Of a DNA stretch of 64,000 bases, positions 1 to 9,725 are shown in pieces. Position 1 is the first letter of the stretch. Each line of letters starts with the position of its first letter. This stretch comes from Blautia sp. (lineage in GTDB: Bacteria; Bacillota; Clostridia; Lachnospirales; Lachnospiraceae): NCBI GenBank assembly GCA_022769545.1, contig JALEJS010000034.1:1-64000 (forward strand), written 5' to 3'. The notes beneath the pieces are model-generated. The model ran no database searches. It was not told the origin of the DNA and saw only the letters and a program-made list of their open reading frames with translations. Position numbers and translations under genes: made by a program.

Positions 1-428
1 TCAACCATATCACATTTGTTCATGAATACAACGATGTAAGGAACACCTACCTGACGGGAAAGAAGGATGTGCTCTTTTGTCTGAGCCATAACACCGTCTG
101 TAGCTGCTACTACGAGGATAGCGCCATCCATCTGAGCTGCACCTGTGATCATGTTCTTAACGTAGTCAGCATGTCCTGGGCAGTCAACGTGTGCATAGTG
201 ACGTTTTTCTGTTTCATACTCAACGTGAGCGGTAGAAATTGTAATACCACGCTCTCTTTCTTCCGGAGCTTTGTCGATGTTTTCGAAATCTGTAGCTGTG
301 TTACCAGCAACTCTTTCAGAAAGAACTTTTGTGATAGCTGCAGTCAGGGTTGTTTTACCATGGTCAACGTGTCCAATGGTACCAATGTTACAATGTGGTT
401 TTGTTCTCTCAAACTTAGCCTTTGCCAT
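1..428 (-). CDS. tuf: Elongation factor Tu, N-terminal part (cut by window edge)
   Basis: EF-Tu delivers aminoacyl-tRNA to the ribosomal A site as a GTP complex. The visible 142 codons begin [16 protein letters not shown] and carry the G1 P-loop GHVDHGKT (about residues 19-26), the switch-II DCPGH motif, and the NKCD base-recognition motif at the window edge. The ATG is preceded by a GGAGG ribosome binding site. It lies downstream of fusA on the same strand, the standard str-operon order, but also has its own strong promoter. The C-terminal two domains are outside the window. Confidence 0.98.
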   Translation of the reverse strand, partial: MAKAKFERTKPHCNIGTIGHVDHGKTTLTAAITKVLSERVAGNTATDFENIDKAPEERERGITISTAHVEYETEKRHYAHVDCPGHADYVKNMITGAAQMDGAILVVAATDGVMAQTKEHILLSRQVGVPYIVVFMNKCDMV

Positions 429-500
429 TTTAAATTTCCTCCTTGAAACTTGTCTCTTTTAAAAGATATACATTTTCATTATCAAAACCTGCTATCCTTG

Positions 501-529
501 ATTATATTGCAAACCAAGGATATTTGCAA
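501..529 (-). promoter_or_regulatory. Sigma-A promoter of tuf
   Basis: On the minus strand TTGCAA (-35) is followed after exactly 17 bases by a perfect TATAAT (-10). It lies about 70 bases upstream of the tuf start, so tuf can be transcribed independently of fusA. Confidence 0.75.
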
Positions 530-606
530 GTCATTTTTATTATATATGAAAGTCTGATGAATCAGCTTTTTCCGGACGAATATCCGAAGTCATAAAATGT
601 GCCGGA

Positions 607-2727
607 TCAGTCTTTCTTTGCCAGAACTTTTTCCTGTACGGACTTCGGTACCGGCTCATATTTCTCGAAGAACATGGAATAGTTACCACGTCCCTGTGTT
701 CTGGAACGAAGGTCTGTTGCATATCCGAACATTTCGGAAAGCGGTACATGCCCGCGGATCATCTTGCCTCCACCGATATCTTCCATACCTTCGATACGGC
801 CACGGCGGGAGTTGATGTCACCGATAACATCGCCCATGTAGTCCTCCGGAGTGGTAACCTCGACTCTCATGATCGGCTCAAGAAGAATCGGAGCTGCCTT
901 GTGCATCGCATCCTTAAATGCAAGAGATCCTGCAATGTGGAATGCCATTTCGGAAGAGTCGACTTCATGGTAAGAACCATCGTATACATTTGCATGTACA
1001 CCGACTACCGGGAATCCTCCAAGGATACCTGCTTTCATTGCTTCTTCGATACCTTCACCAACTGCCGGGATGTATTCCTTCGGAATTGCACCACCAACAA
1101 CTGAGGATTCGAACTTGTACAGTTCTTCTCCGTTGGCATCCATTGGCTCGAATTTTACTTTACAATGACCATACTGTCCACGACCACCGGACTGTTTTGC
1201 ATACTTGCTGTCCACATCAACCGCTTTGGTGATGGTCTCTTTATATGCAACCTGAGGAGCACCAACGTTTGCCTCTACTTTAAATTCACGAAGGAGACGG
1301 TCAACGATGATTTCCAGATGAAGCTCACCCATACCAGCGATGATGGTCTGTCCTGTTTCCTGGTTTGTATGTGCACGGAAGGTCGGGTCTTCTTCTGCAA
1401 GTTTTGCAAGAGATTCACCAAGTTTACCCTGTCCTGCTTTTGTCTTAGGCTCAATTGCCAGCTCGATAACCGGTTCCGGGAATTCCATGGATTCCAGAAT
1501 AACCGGATGCTGCTCATCACAGATGGTATCACCGGTTGTTGTGAACTTGAATCCGATTGCTGCTGCAATATCACCGGAATATACCTTATCCAGCTCTTCT
1601 CGCTTGTTTGCATGCATCTGCAGGATACGTCCCACACGCTCTTTCTTTCCTTTTGTAGCATTCAGCACATAGGAACCGGAGTTCATGGTACCGGAATATA
1701 CACGGAAATAAGCAAGCTTACCAACAAACGGGTCTGTCATGATCTTGAATGCCAGTGCGGAGAACGGCTCTTCATCAGAAGAATGTCTCACGATCGGATT
1801 ACCATCCATATCTTCACCCTCGATTGCCGGGATGTCGGTAGGAGCCGGCATATATTCGATGACTGCATCCAGCATCTTCTGTACGCCCTTGTTGCGGTAT
1901 GCAGATCCACAGCAAACCGGAACGGCGGTACATTCACATGTAGCTTTTCTAAGCGTTGCTTTCAGCGCCTCTACGGATGGCTCTTCCCCTTCCAGGTATT
2001 CCATCATCAGATCGTCATCCAGCTCGCAGATCTTCTCCACCAGCTCCGTACGATACAGTTCTGCATCGTCTGCCATATCTTCCGGAATATCTGTAATGGT
2101 AATATCATCACCCTTATCATCATTGTAGATGTAGGCTTTCATTTCAAACAGATCGATGATTCCTTTGAACTCATCCTCTTTACCAATTGGCAGCTGCAGA
2201 CAGATCGCATTTTTACCCAGACGGGTTTTGATCTGTTCTACCGCACCGTAGAAGTCTGCACCAAGGATATCCATCTTGTTGATGAATGCCATACGCGGTA
2301 CGTTGTAGGTATCAGCCTGACGCCATACGTTTTCAGACTGCGGCTCTACACCACCCTTTGCACAGAAGACACCGACAGCGCCGTCCAGCACACGAAGAGA
2401 ACGCTCTACCTCAACAGTAAAGTCAACGTGTCCCGGGGTATCAATGATATTGATACGATGCTCCAGAGCACCTGGTTTCGGCTTGCAGTTTTCTTCCAGT
2501 GTCCAGTGACAGGTCGTAGCTGCGGATGTGATTGTGATACCACGTTCCTGTTCCTGCTCCATCCAGTCCATGGTAGCAGTACCTTCGTGGGTATCACCAA
2601 TTTTGTAGTTTACACCGGTATAATAAAGGATACGTTCTGTAAGAGTTGTCTTACCCGCATCGATATGAGCCATGATACCAATATTCCTGGTACGCTCAAG
2701 CGGATATTCTCTTCCTTCTTTAGCCAA
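607..2727 (-). CDS. fusA: Elongation factor G
   Basis: EF-G is the GTPase that drives ribosomal translocation and, with RRF, ribosome recycling. The 706-residue product has the usual length. It shows the P-loop AHIDAGKTT near residue 20, the DTPGHVDF switch-II motif, the NKMD base-recognition motif, and the domain IV/V region with the GRGQYGH stretch. The start codon is TTG, preceded by AGAGGAGG at good spacing. It sits 17 bases downstream of rpsG, so the two are co-transcribed and probably translated in tandem. Confidence 0.98.
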   Translation of the reverse strand: MAKEGREYPLERTRNIGIMAHIDAGKTTLTERILYYTGVNYKIGDTHEGTATMDWMEQEQERGITITSAATTCHWTLEENCKPKPGALEHRINIIDTPGHVDFTVEVERSLRVLDGAVGVFCAKGGVEPQSENVWRQADTYNVPRMAFINKMDILGADFYGAVEQIKTRLGKNAICLQLPIGKEDEFKGIIDLFEMKAYIYNDDKGDDITITDIPEDMADDAELYRTELVEKICELDDDLMMEYLEGEEPSVEALKATLRKATCECTAVPVCCGSAYRNKGVQKMLDAVIEYMPAPTDIPAIEGEDMDGNPIVRHSSDEEPFSALAFKIMTDPFVGKLAYFRVYSGTMNSGSYVLNATKGKKERVGRILQMHANKREELDKVYSGDIAAAIGFKFTTTGDTICDEQHPVILESMEFPEPVIELAIEPKTKAGQGKLGESLAKLAEEDPTFRAHTNQETGQTIIAGMGELHLEIIVDRLLREFKVEANVGAPQVAYKETITKAVDVDSKYAKQSGGRGQYGHCKVKFEPMDANGEELYKFESSVVGGAIPKEYIPAVGEGIEEAMKAGILGGFPVVGVHANVYDGSYHEVDSSEMAFHIAGSLAFKDAMHKAAPILLEPIMRVEVTTPEDYMGDVIGDINSRRGRIEGMEDIGGGKMIRGHVPLSEMFGYATDLRSRTQGRGNYSMFFEKYEPVPKSVQEKVLAKKD

Positions 2728-2744
2728 TTGCGTTTCCTCCTCTA

Positions 2745-3215
2745 TTAGAAGCGATAGTGAGCAAATGCCTTATTTGCTTCAGCCATCTTATGCATGTCTT
2801 CTTTTCTCTTAACAGATGCGCCTGTGTTGTTCATCGCATCAAGAAGCTCATTTGCAAGTCTTTCTTCCATTGTCTTCTCGCCTCGTTTACGAGAGAACAT
2901 GGTCAGCCAGCGAAGAGCCAGTGCCTGACGACGGTCAGGTCTTACTTCGATCGGCACCTGATAGGTAGCACCACCGATACGTCTTGCTTTTACTTCCAGA
3001 ACAGGCATGATGTTGTTCATTGCCTCTTCGAAAACTTCAATAGCTGGTTTGCCAGCTTTTTCTTCTACTCTGGCGAAAGCACCGTATACAATCTTCTGAG
3101 CGACACCCTTCTTACCATCTAACATGATGTTATTGATAAGCTTGGTAACCACTTTGTTGTTGTACATCGGGTCTGCCAGAACGTCTCTTTTCTGAGTATG
3201 TCCTTTACGTGGCAC
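2745..3215 (-). CDS. rpsG: 30S ribosomal protein S7
   Basis: S7 nucleates assembly of the 30S head by binding the 3' domain of 16S rRNA. The 156-residue product is the family's usual length. I chose the GTG start at 3215 because it follows AAGGAGGGAAGTAAC and gives the standard N-terminus [11 protein letters not shown]; an in-frame codon seven residues upstream has no such site. The 171-base rpsL-rpsG gap is longer than usual for this operon. In E. coli S7 autoregulates at this junction; whether that holds here cannot be told. Confidence 0.97.
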   Translation of the reverse strand: MPRKGHTQKRDVLADPMYNNKVVTKLINNIMLDGKKGVAQKIVYGAFARVEEKAGKPAIEVFEEAMNNIMPVLEVKARRIGGATYQVPIEVRPDRRQALALRWLTMFSRKRGEKTMEERLANELLDAMNNTGASVKRKEDMHKMAEANKAFAHYRF

Positions 3216-3386
3216 GTTACTTCCCTCCTTAATCAACAGATTAATTCATCGGTACTCACTTTTGAAACTAAGGTGTTCGCACTGGTAAAGTCCTATATTT
3301 AACCCGCAACCGACAGGGTATATGGAATACCGTACAAATTTATAGTCACTCGTGATTTCTCGATTAAATTAGAATAAATCTTCGTC

Positions 3387-3806
3387 TTATTTTTTAACTT
3401 TCGGTCTCTTAGCTCCGTATTTGGAACGGGCCTGTTTTCTGTTAGCAACACCTGCGGTATCCAGTGTACCTCTGATGATGTGGTATCTGGTACCAGGTAA
3501 GTCCTTAACACGTCCGCCACGGATAAGAACAACGCTGTGCTCCTGAAGGTTGTGACCTTCACCTGGGATATAGCTTGTTACTTCGATACCATTGGAAAGA
3601 CGAACTCTGGCGATTTTTCTAAGAGCAGAGTTAGGTTTTTTCGGTGTAGCAGTCTTAACTGCGGTACAAACGCCACGTTTCTGCGGTGCAGACTGTTCAA
3701 CAGCTTTCTTTCTAAGAGAGTTGTATGTTCTCTGCAGAGCCGGTGCTGTAGATTTCTTTACAGCTGTCTGACGTCCTTTTCTTACTAACTGGTTAAATGT
3801 TGGCAT
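3387..3806 (-). CDS. rpsL: 30S ribosomal protein S12
   Basis: S12 sits at the decoding centre and contacts helices 18, 27 and 44 of 16S rRNA. The 139-residue protein starts [13 protein letters not shown]. It contains the decoding loop [13 protein letters not shown], whose KPNS lysine is the classical streptomycin-resistance position and is wild type here, and the [10 protein letters not shown] loop. The ATG follows GGAGGTGAATTGGA. It is the first gene of the str unit and has its own consensus promoter, because the rpoBC operon that usually precedes it is displaced by about 6 kb. Confidence 0.98.
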   Translation of the reverse strand: MPTFNQLVRKGRQTAVKKSTAPALQRTYNSLRKKAVEQSAPQKRGVCTAVKTATPKKPNSALRKIARVRLSNGIEVTSYIPGEGHNLQEHSVVLIRGGRVKDLPGTRYHIIRGTLDTAGVANRKQARSKYGAKRPKVKK

Positions 3807-3910
3807 TCCAATTCACCTCCCGATTAATTCTCCATATTGTATGGGGCCTTGCGGTTGCTATTGTTTGATTTTGCGCACGAAAAAACAGCGATTCACTCGC
3901 ACGCCCGATT

Positions 3911-3939
3911 ATTATATCCCTTATGAAAAATCCTGTCAA
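3911..3939 (-). promoter_or_regulatory. Consensus sigma-A promoter of rpsL-rpsG-fusA
   Basis: A perfect TTGACA -35 and a perfect TATAAT -10 are separated by 17 bases on the minus strand, about 105 bases upstream of the rpsL start. This gives the str genes transcription independent of rpoBC. Confidence 0.85.
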
Positions 3940-3998
3940 GCCATTTAAGCACAATTTTTTTCTCAAACAGGCCGAAAAACTGCATTTTCACGAAATAA

Positions 3999-4027
3999 TT
4001 GCATTTTCAGATATACTTCATTATAAT
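3999..4027 (+). promoter_or_regulatory. Probable sigma-A promoter of the amidase gene
   Basis: TTGCAT and a perfect TATAAT are separated by 17 bases on the plus strand, about 80 bases upstream of the preferred start codon at 4108. Confidence 0.65.
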
Positions 4028-4055
4028 GATGCCAAAGGTCAAAAGGTCTGAAGCC
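4028..4055 (+). repeat. Left arm of an interspersed palindromic repeat
   Basis: The stretch containing GGTCAAAAGGTCTGAAGCCG closely matches the left arm of the nested palindrome at 47640-47710 (GGTCAAAAGGTCTGAAACCG there). The right arm is absent here. The match begins immediately after the -10 hexamer of the amidase promoter, so it would be part of that transcript's 5' leader. Confidence 0.55.
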
Positions 4056-4107
4056 GATCATGATGTTATTACATCACCATTTTATAAGAAAGGATTTTCG
4101 ATATCAT

Positions 4108-5868
4108 ATGAGACATCTATCAGACAATTCTCGTTTTTGCCGCTTCGCAGGTACCCTCCTGACAGGAAGTCTGCTTTTTTCTTCCTTTTTTCTTACATGT
4201 CCGATATACGCAGAGCAGGCCTATCCGCCTTCTTTGTCGGTGATTGAAGAACAGACAGTCTCTCCGGAACAGGAAACCTACGGCACGCCTTCCGGCAATG
4301 AAATCGCTTCCCAGGAAGACGTTTCCGACGAAACTGCTCCTGCAGAAGCAGACACCGCCATGCAGCCTCCGACTCCGAACGAGCAGGTAATTCATGCAGA
4401 AGAGGGAACCATTTCCCAGAAGGATTCCGACACTTCTGTGTTCAGCACTGCAGAATCCCGGATACAGAACAGCAGGAAAAAGCACATCATCGGAATCGAT
4501 CCCGGACACCAGAGTGAATCCATAGATATGAGCGCTCTGGAACCCAACGGGCCAAATTCTTCCGAAATGAAAGCAAAATGCTCTACCGGCACACAGGGAT
4601 CTTATACCGGGCTGAATGAATATCAGCTGAACCTGGATGTATCCCTGCAGTTGAAAGATATCCTGGAACAGCGTGGTTATCAGGTCGTTCTTACCCGTGA
4701 AAATAATGAGACCGCAATCAGCAACAGTGAGCGGGCGCAGCTTGTTGCCGCTGCCGGTGCGGAAATATATGTTCGCATTCACGCTAACGGAGATGATACA
4801 CATACGGCCAGTGGTGCTCTGACTATGTGTCCTTCCCCGGACAATCCCTATGTCCCGCAGCTTTATGAAGAATCCAACCGGCTTTCCCAGTGCATTCTGG
4901 ACAGCTACTGCTCTGCTACCGGATTCAAAAACCTGGGCATTCAGTACACAGATACCATGACCGGAATCAACTGGAGCACCATCCCCGTTACCATCCTGGA
5001 AATGGGATTCATGACTTACGAAAGCGACGATCGGCAAATGAGTGACCCTTCTTTCCAGACGATTATGGCATCCGGAATTGCCGACGGCATTGATTCCTAC
5101 TTCGGAACCATGGAAAGCAGTGACACCTCCCTTGATCAGTCCCCGGTCGAATCCGCTCTTTTAAAAGTGCAGGAAGAATTTCCGCAGGCAAACGGTACAT
5201 GGGCCTGTTATCTGTGTGATCTCAGCACAGACTCCCTGGCCGCCATCGGAAATGTATCCATGCAGTCTGCAGGTCTGATCAGTCTCTTTATCATGGGCAG
5301 CGTATATGAGCAGTATGATACCCTGATTCAGAAATATGGTTCCTCCCTTGATACTGCGCTGGCTTCCATGATCACGGACAGCGATGACGCCGCCGCAGTC
5401 CAGCTTCTGGACGCTCTCGGAAACGGAGATTCCCGGGCCGGGATGACTGCTGTCAACCAGTTCTGTCAGAACCACGGATTTGGCAGCACCTCCATCGGAC
5501 GTCTTCCCGGAGATACAGACAACCGCACCGCTGATAATTACACTTCTGTGACAGACTGCGGAAATTTCCTGAAAAACATTTACCAGGGGACTCTCGCCGG
5601 CTCCGACCGCATGAATGAACTTCTTGGTCAGCAGAAACAAACGGATAAAATCCCCTCACTTCTGCCGGCAGATGCAAAAACAGCCAACAAAGCCGGCGAA
5701 CTTTCCAATGTAAAAAACGACGCCGCCATCCTGTACGGCACTGCGGACGGCAAAGATCTGATCCTTGTTTTTATGTCAGAAAATCTTACCGATGCCGATG
5801 CCGCACAGTCATTCATCGCACAGGAAAGTTTATCCATTTATAACATATTTCATTCACAGACAAATTAA
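4108..5868 (+). CDS. Secreted N-acetylmuramoyl-L-alanine amidase fused to a degenerate beta-lactamase-like domain
   Basis: A 586-residue exported protein. The ATG at 4108 gives a signal peptide (hydrophobic LLTGSLLFSSFFL, likely cut after IYA). An Amidase_3 domain at about residues 130-335 shows the zinc/catalytic pattern DPGH, NEYQLN, RIHANG and ILEMGF, which cleaves the MurNAc-L-Ala bond of peptidoglycan. A low-complexity linker rich in E, T and P precedes it. The C-terminal 230 residues follow the class A beta-lactamase/serine hydrolase fold, but the usual SxxK is replaced (QSAGLISLFIM), SDN is SDD, and KTG is KAG. That domain is therefore probably catalytically dead and may bind wall stem peptides. 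An upstream in-frame ATG at 4060 lacks a good ribosome site. Confidence 0.88.
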   Translation: MRHLSDNSRFCRFAGTLLTGSLLFSSFFLTCPIYAEQAYPPSLSVIEEQTVSPEQETYGTPSGNEIASQEDVSDETAPAEADTAMQPPTPNEQVIHAEEGTISQKDSDTSVFSTAESRIQNSRKKHIIGIDPGHQSESIDMSALEPNGPNSSEMKAKCSTGTQGSYTGLNEYQLNLDVSLQLKDILEQRGYQVVLTRENNETAISNSERAQLVAAAGAEIYVRIHANGDDTHTASGALTMCPSPDNPYVPQLYEESNRLSQCILDSYCSATGFKNLGIQYTDTMTGINWSTIPVTILEMGFMTYESDDRQMSDPSFQTIMASGIADGIDSYFGTMESSDTSLDQSPVESALLKVQEEFPQANGTWACYLCDLSTDSLAAIGNVSMQSAGLISLFIMGSVYEQYDTLIQKYGSSLDTALASMITDSDDAAAVQLLDALGNGDSRAGMTAVNQFCQNHGFGSTSIGRLPGDTDNRTADNYTSVTDCGNFLKNIYQGTLAGSDRMNELLGQQKQTDKIPSLLPADAKTANKAGELSNVKNDAAILYGTADGKDLILVFMSENLTDADAAQSFIAQESLSIYNIFHSQTN

Positions 5869-5894
5869 ATTTATGAATAATCTCTGTAAAGTTT

Positions 5895-5920
5895 CAGCCG
5901 GAATCCTAGGATTCCGGCTG
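5895..5920. terminator. Bidirectional terminator between convergent genes
   Basis: A perfect 26-base palindrome (arms CAGCCGGAATCCT) is followed by TTCTT on the plus strand and by A/T-rich sequence on the other. It ends the amidase gene and overlaps the last codons of the convergent gene. Confidence 0.75.
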
Positions 5921-7129
5921 TTCTTCGTATGACTTCTCCCATATTTCCGAAAACACTGCCAGCGGGCAGTCCGTCAGCAGACACATCAGAATAAAACACT
6001 CATATGGATTAACAATATATATTTCGCTCATCCCGCATTTCTGCAGGATTTCCTTGATTTTTTCCAGAAAATAGTGATATCTGGTATAGGGATCCTCGTC
6101 CTCCATTTCCTGAGAAACAATAAAAAACTCCAATGTAATCAGATCGAAACGTTCTACCGGGAATTTGTGATTCAGAATGTTTGCAATTCTCTGACGGCTG
6201 AATCGCTTCTGGCTGAAATGCTTTGCCAGAATGGAGGCAGACATTTTTTTCAGATTTCCCATTTCATTGATGGGAATTCCGCTGCAGATCACTTTTTCCA
6301 CATCTGCAGGCGTAATATTTTTTGCCGTCCAGATCTTGCTGCCCTTCTGTTCCTCTTCATCCTTCTGATACAGGCCTGCCACGATCTCCTTCGCATGCTC
6401 AAAGAGTTCCATAAACTGAGCAAATGCCTGACTCTTCTCCGATTTCGGATCAACCCAGCCGGATTTCAGATATGCCAGATAATCCAGAAGCTTCTGCTCC
6501 GAATCCAGATTCACATTTGTCCCGTAAATCACCTCGTGATCTGTTTTCTCCATCGGCTGCATTTCCTGGTACATTTTCTTATATTCTTCTGTCTTATAAT
6601 AGCCATAATGATTACTGTAACAGTACCAGTAAATCACTTCCTCCGGATTCTGAAAATCAAAATCCTGCTCCCGGAGAACCCGGGTAAGAAATTCTGATAC
6701 ATCCTCCACGGTCATCCGCAGTCCGAATCCCAGCAGAAAGACGGTCTCGCGTTTTACAGACGCCTGCACCAGCCAGTTATTTACCAGTGCCGGAAGCTTT
6801 GTGGACGTCGGCGTCATGGATTTCGGAGTAAAGGTTTCCTTAAAGGATTCCACAACAATATCCCGGTACACCTCTTTCGGCACCTCCGCGAAGGGCTCTT
6901 CGATCCCTGCCCGTTCGTAAATATATCGTTTCAGGTAATCTCCGAAAGAAATCAGCTCCATCTCTTTGTACAGATAATGGAAAATAACATCTGCATCCTC
7001 ATCCTCAAAATCATCCAGGCTGACCACTTCCCGGAAACGCCGTGCCGCTTTCCTGGTAAATTCAAAATCCTGAACGGAATCAAACGCTACTGTCTGTTCA
7101 AAATCCAGATCCTGCATACGATTTTTCAT
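5906..7129 (-). CDS. Uncharacterised protein, third gene of a Ser/Thr kinase-PP2C module
   Basis: I do not recognise a named domain in this 407-residue protein. It is acidic, looks soluble and mainly helical, with no signal peptide and no clear membrane segment. Conspicuous stretches are an N-terminal FEQTVAFDSVQDFEF, which contains possible phosphothreonine sites, and a central KETVFLLGFGLRM-like helix (spelled KRETVFLLGFGLRM). It starts 15 bases after the phosphatase gene and follows kinase and phosphatase in one operon. I infer that it is a substrate or effector of that pair. The ATG follows AAGGGG at good spacing. Confidence 0.75.
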   Translation of the reverse strand: MKNRMQDLDFEQTVAFDSVQDFEFTRKAARRFREVVSLDDFEDEDADVIFHYLYKEMELISFGDYLKRYIYERAGIEEPFAEVPKEVYRDIVVESFKETFTPKSMTPTSTKLPALVNNWLVQASVKRETVFLLGFGLRMTVEDVSEFLTRVLREQDFDFQNPEEVIYWYCYSNHYGYYKTEEYKKMYQEMQPMEKTDHEVIYGTNVNLDSEQKLLDYLAYLKSGWVDPKSEKSQAFAQFMELFEHAKEIVAGLYQKDEEEQKGSKIWTAKNITPADVEKVICSGIPINEMGNLKKMSASILAKHFSQKRFSRQRIANILNHKFPVERFDLITLEFFIVSQEMEDEDPYTRYHYFLEKIKEILQKCGMSEIYIVNPYECFILMCLLTDCPLAVFSEIWEKSYEEQPES

Positions 7130-7144
7130 AATATTCCCCTTTGC

Positions 7145-7957
7145 TTAACACGATCCCAAAAGCCTGCATTTTACTTTTTCCCAAAAACGGATATCTTTTC
7201 TCTGTATCTGGCAGAGAATTAATGTGAGATTATCTCTTCCCCCACATTCCATCACCTTGTCCCGGAGAATCCGTACCGTCTCCTCCACATTCCGGCCAAG
7301 CGCAAGTATCTCGCAGATTCCGTCATCCGAAAGCATGTCCGTCACACCGTCGCTGCAGATCAGGTACTTCTCTCCGTTTCTGCACAGAATGGATTCCAGT
7401 GACGGTTCCAGCTGATATACATCCTCACCGGCTCCAAGATACTGCGTCAGCGGTGCCTTTCCAAAAATGCTTCCCGGCAGCACATGATCCACAGAAATCT
7501 GCCTCAGCACACCATCCTGAAACTGATAGATTCTGCTGTCTCCCAGATTACAGATATGAATACACCCGCCGGAAAAAGCTGCACCCGCCAGCGTTGATCC
7601 CATAGAAGATATCCTGTTTTCCTCACCGTACTCACAAATAGAGCGATTCATCCGGATACAGGCTCCCCGCCAGAAACCTTCCGGTTTCCTGCCAAGGGTC
7701 AGTCTTTCTTCCTGGTAAAACTTTCCGAAGCTCCTGGCTGCAAGATATGCAGCCGTCTCCCCGCAGCATTCTCCTCCCATACCGTCGAACACGGCAAATA
7801 CCGGATGTTCTTTCTCAGAGACGCTGCCGGACAGGATTTCCGTCATTCCATCATTTTCCTCCGGAAGAAATTCTCCCCTGCACCAGAAATTATCCTCATT
7901 ATTTGCACGGATTTTTCCTGTATTGCTTGTAAATGCGTAATCGATCTGATATACCAT
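7145..7957 (-). CDS. PP2C-family Ser/Thr protein phosphatase
   Basis: A 270-residue metal-dependent (PPM) phosphatase that would dephosphorylate Ser/Thr residues set by the adjacent kinase. It shows the PP2C motifs in order: RANNEDNF near residue 20 (metal-binding Asp), FAVFDGMGGE near residue 55 (motif II), SSMGSTLAGAAF, CNLGDSRIY, LICSDGVTDML, and GGRDNLTLILCQI at the end. It is cytoplasmic, with no membrane segment. It begins 12 bases after the kinase stop, so the two are translationally linked, as in the PrkC/PrpC pair of Bacillus. Confidence 0.95.
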   Translation of the reverse strand: MVYQIDYAFTSNTGKIRANNEDNFWCRGEFLPEENDGMTEILSGSVSEKEHPVFAVFDGMGGECCGETAAYLAARSFGKFYQEERLTLGRKPEGFWRGACIRMNRSICEYGEENRISSMGSTLAGAAFSGGCIHICNLGDSRIYQFQDGVLRQISVDHVLPGSIFGKAPLTQYLGAGEDVYQLEPSLESILCRNGEKYLICSDGVTDMLSDDGICEILALGRNVEETVRILRDKVMECGGRDNLTLILCQIQRKDIRFWEKVKCRLLGSC

Positions 7958-7969
7958 GATCGTCCTTCC

Positions 7970-9574
7970 TCAGTTTTCTGCCTGCTTCAGCGCATTGGAC
8001 CAGTACCGTTCTCCCCGTTCCAGGTATTCCGGCTCATCCAGCTCATTGTCATGGCTTTCGCCATACTTATCGATCCATCGGATCAGGCTTCCTTCATGAT
8101 AATAATAAAGCTCTTCATCATCTCCTGACCAGATGTAGGCAAAAAACAATTCATTATTCCAATAATAGTATTCCTCATATACCCCTTCTTCCGACTCCTC
8201 GGGATATACAAGAACCTTCATAAGATTTCCATTCTCATCATAATAACGCAGAATGCTGTCCTCCGCACCTTCCCGCCTGTAATCGGAAAGATTATTGACA
8301 ATTTCCGTTGCATGATCCTTGATTTCCTGAATACATTCCGAAAAATCATCCACCTGCTGAGGATTCAGCTCGCTGTTGCTGTTCTCCAGAAGTCCCAGAA
8401 GTTCCTGCGACTGCTCTCGCACCGCCTCCTTCAGAACCTTCTTGATATACAGATTCGCCCCGGTTCCCAGCGCCAGAACGCCGACAATAATAATCGGAAT
8501 CATTGCACGCAGACGAATGTACCGGCGATTCTGACGTCTTACCGTTTTCCTTACCGGCCTTTCGTCCTTCGCATCAACGTCTTCATACTCCTCCGGAAGC
8601 TCTTCCGGTTCCCATTGCCCGGCCTCCTCAATCTCCTCCGGCTTCTGCATTTCGTCTGTTTCCTGATCCCGGAGCCTTTCCAGCGCCTTCCGGAACTGTG
8701 CGGCAGTCTGGTAACGATCCTGCGGATCATAGGCACAGGCCTTTAATATCACCCGTCCAAACTCTCTGCTCGCCTGTACCGGTGCATCCAAAGCGGCACC
8801 GGACATTCTTCTGTTCAGTGCATTTTCTTTATCACGATAAGTAATCAGCTGCTTCTCCAGACTCAGGAACGGCAGCCGGTTCTGATTCATCAGCTTATAC
8901 AGAACAAGTCCGAGAGAATAAATATCCACACGGCTGTCATATTTCTCCCCCCGAAACAGCTCCGGTGCCATATAGGAATACGTCCCCTTTTTGGAAAACC
9001 CGCCCATGCTGCGTTCCAGTTCACGGGCAATCCCAAAATCGCCCAGCTTAAAATCTCCAAACCTGGATACAAAAATGTTTTCCGGCTTAATGTCTCTGTG
9101 GATGATATTCAGCTGCGCGCAGTATTCCAGAGCACGGCACAGGTCAATTCCCAGCTTCAGGACTTCCTCTTCTGTAAGGTTTCTGCCTGCACAATACTCA
9201 ATAAAGCTCTCCAGATACTCCATGCGAATGGATATGTCCCATCCGATTTCATCCAGATATTCCACCACCTTGTAATCCTCCACGGAAACAATGTGGGAAT
9301 TTCCCCGGAAATATTCCATGGTGTTGATTTCCTGAATGCATTCCTCCAAAAGCCCCTCAAAATAATTTCTGGCAGTCTCCTCACTGCCCGTCTCGTTCAG
9401 GACTCCATTCAGTTCGCTCTTACTGTAAGGGATGGACAGGATCTTGATTGCAGAATAAAAGGATCTGCCTTTTTCTGTCCGCTGTGCCTTATACACTTTT
9501 CCGTAAGAGCCTTCCCCGATTTTTTCAACAATTTTCCACTCCGGCCAGGCCGATACCGGCAGTTCTCTGTCCAT
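7970..9574 (-). CDS. Membrane-anchored Hanks-type Ser/Thr protein kinase
   Basis: A 534-residue kinase. The catalytic domain (about 10-280) has a glycine-rich loop GEGSYGKVYKA, the lysine in AIKIL, HRDIKPEN, the GDFGIAREL activation segment start, and APEL. An acidic linker follows, then a single membrane helix (AMIPIIIVGVLALGTGANLYI, residues 357-377) and an outside domain of about 155 residues rich in Y, W, D and E. The extracellular part is not made of PASTA repeats, so the ligand is unlikely to be muropeptide as in PrkC. The start at 9574 follows AAAGGAGGG; an upstream alternative at 9601 is weaker. It precedes the phosphatase in an operon. Confidence 0.93.
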   Translation of the reverse strand: MDRELPVSAWPEWKIVEKIGEGSYGKVYKAQRTEKGRSFYSAIKILSIPYSKSELNGVLNETGSEETARNYFEGLLEECIQEINTMEYFRGNSHIVSVEDYKVVEYLDEIGWDISIRMEYLESFIEYCAGRNLTEEEVLKLGIDLCRALEYCAQLNIIHRDIKPENIFVSRFGDFKLGDFGIARELERSMGGFSKKGTYSYMAPELFRGEKYDSRVDIYSLGLVLYKLMNQNRLPFLSLEKQLITYRDKENALNRRMSGAALDAPVQASREFGRVILKACAYDPQDRYQTAAQFRKALERLRDQETDEMQKPEEIEEAGQWEPEELPEEYEDVDAKDERPVRKTVRRQNRRYIRLRAMIPIIIVGVLALGTGANLYIKKVLKEAVREQSQELLGLLENSNSELNPQQVDDFSECIQEIKDHATEIVNNLSDYRREGAEDSILRYYDENGNLMKVLVYPEESEEGVYEEYYYWNNELFFAYIWSGDDEELYYYHEGSLIRWIDKYGESHDNELDEPEYLERGERYWSNALKQAEN

Positions 9575-9679
9575 ACCATCCCTCCTTTGCATATTCATCA
9601 TTCACGTGTGTAAATTATAACATATCCTCTTCAGGAAATTGTAATATAATTCTTATTTTTATATTATTTTAATATACCG

Positions 9680-9718
9680 GAGCAAAACAAAGAACTGCCG
9701 CATTGCCTGCAGCAGTTC
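9680..9718 (-). terminator. Terminator after rpoC
   Basis: On the minus strand GAACTGC pairs with GCAGTTC around a short loop and is followed by TTTGTTTTG. It separates rpoC from the downstream kinase operon. Confidence 0.7.
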
Positions 9719-9725
9719 CTGATTT

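Larger units (their letters stand above)
3807..4107. other. Divergent intergenic region between rpsL and the amidase gene
   Basis: This 301-base gap holds the minus-strand rpsL promoter (3911-3939), a plus-strand promoter (3999-4027) and, at its start site, one arm of an interspersed repeat (4028-4055). I see no additional coding sequence. Confidence 0.7.

Noticed and set aside
1165-2748. Long open frames opposite fusA, rpoB and rpoC (for example 1165-2748, 9825-11147, 13555-14877)
   Set aside because: They are antisense to highly expressed, unmistakable genes, lack ribosome sites and recognisable domains, and follow from codon bias of the real genes.
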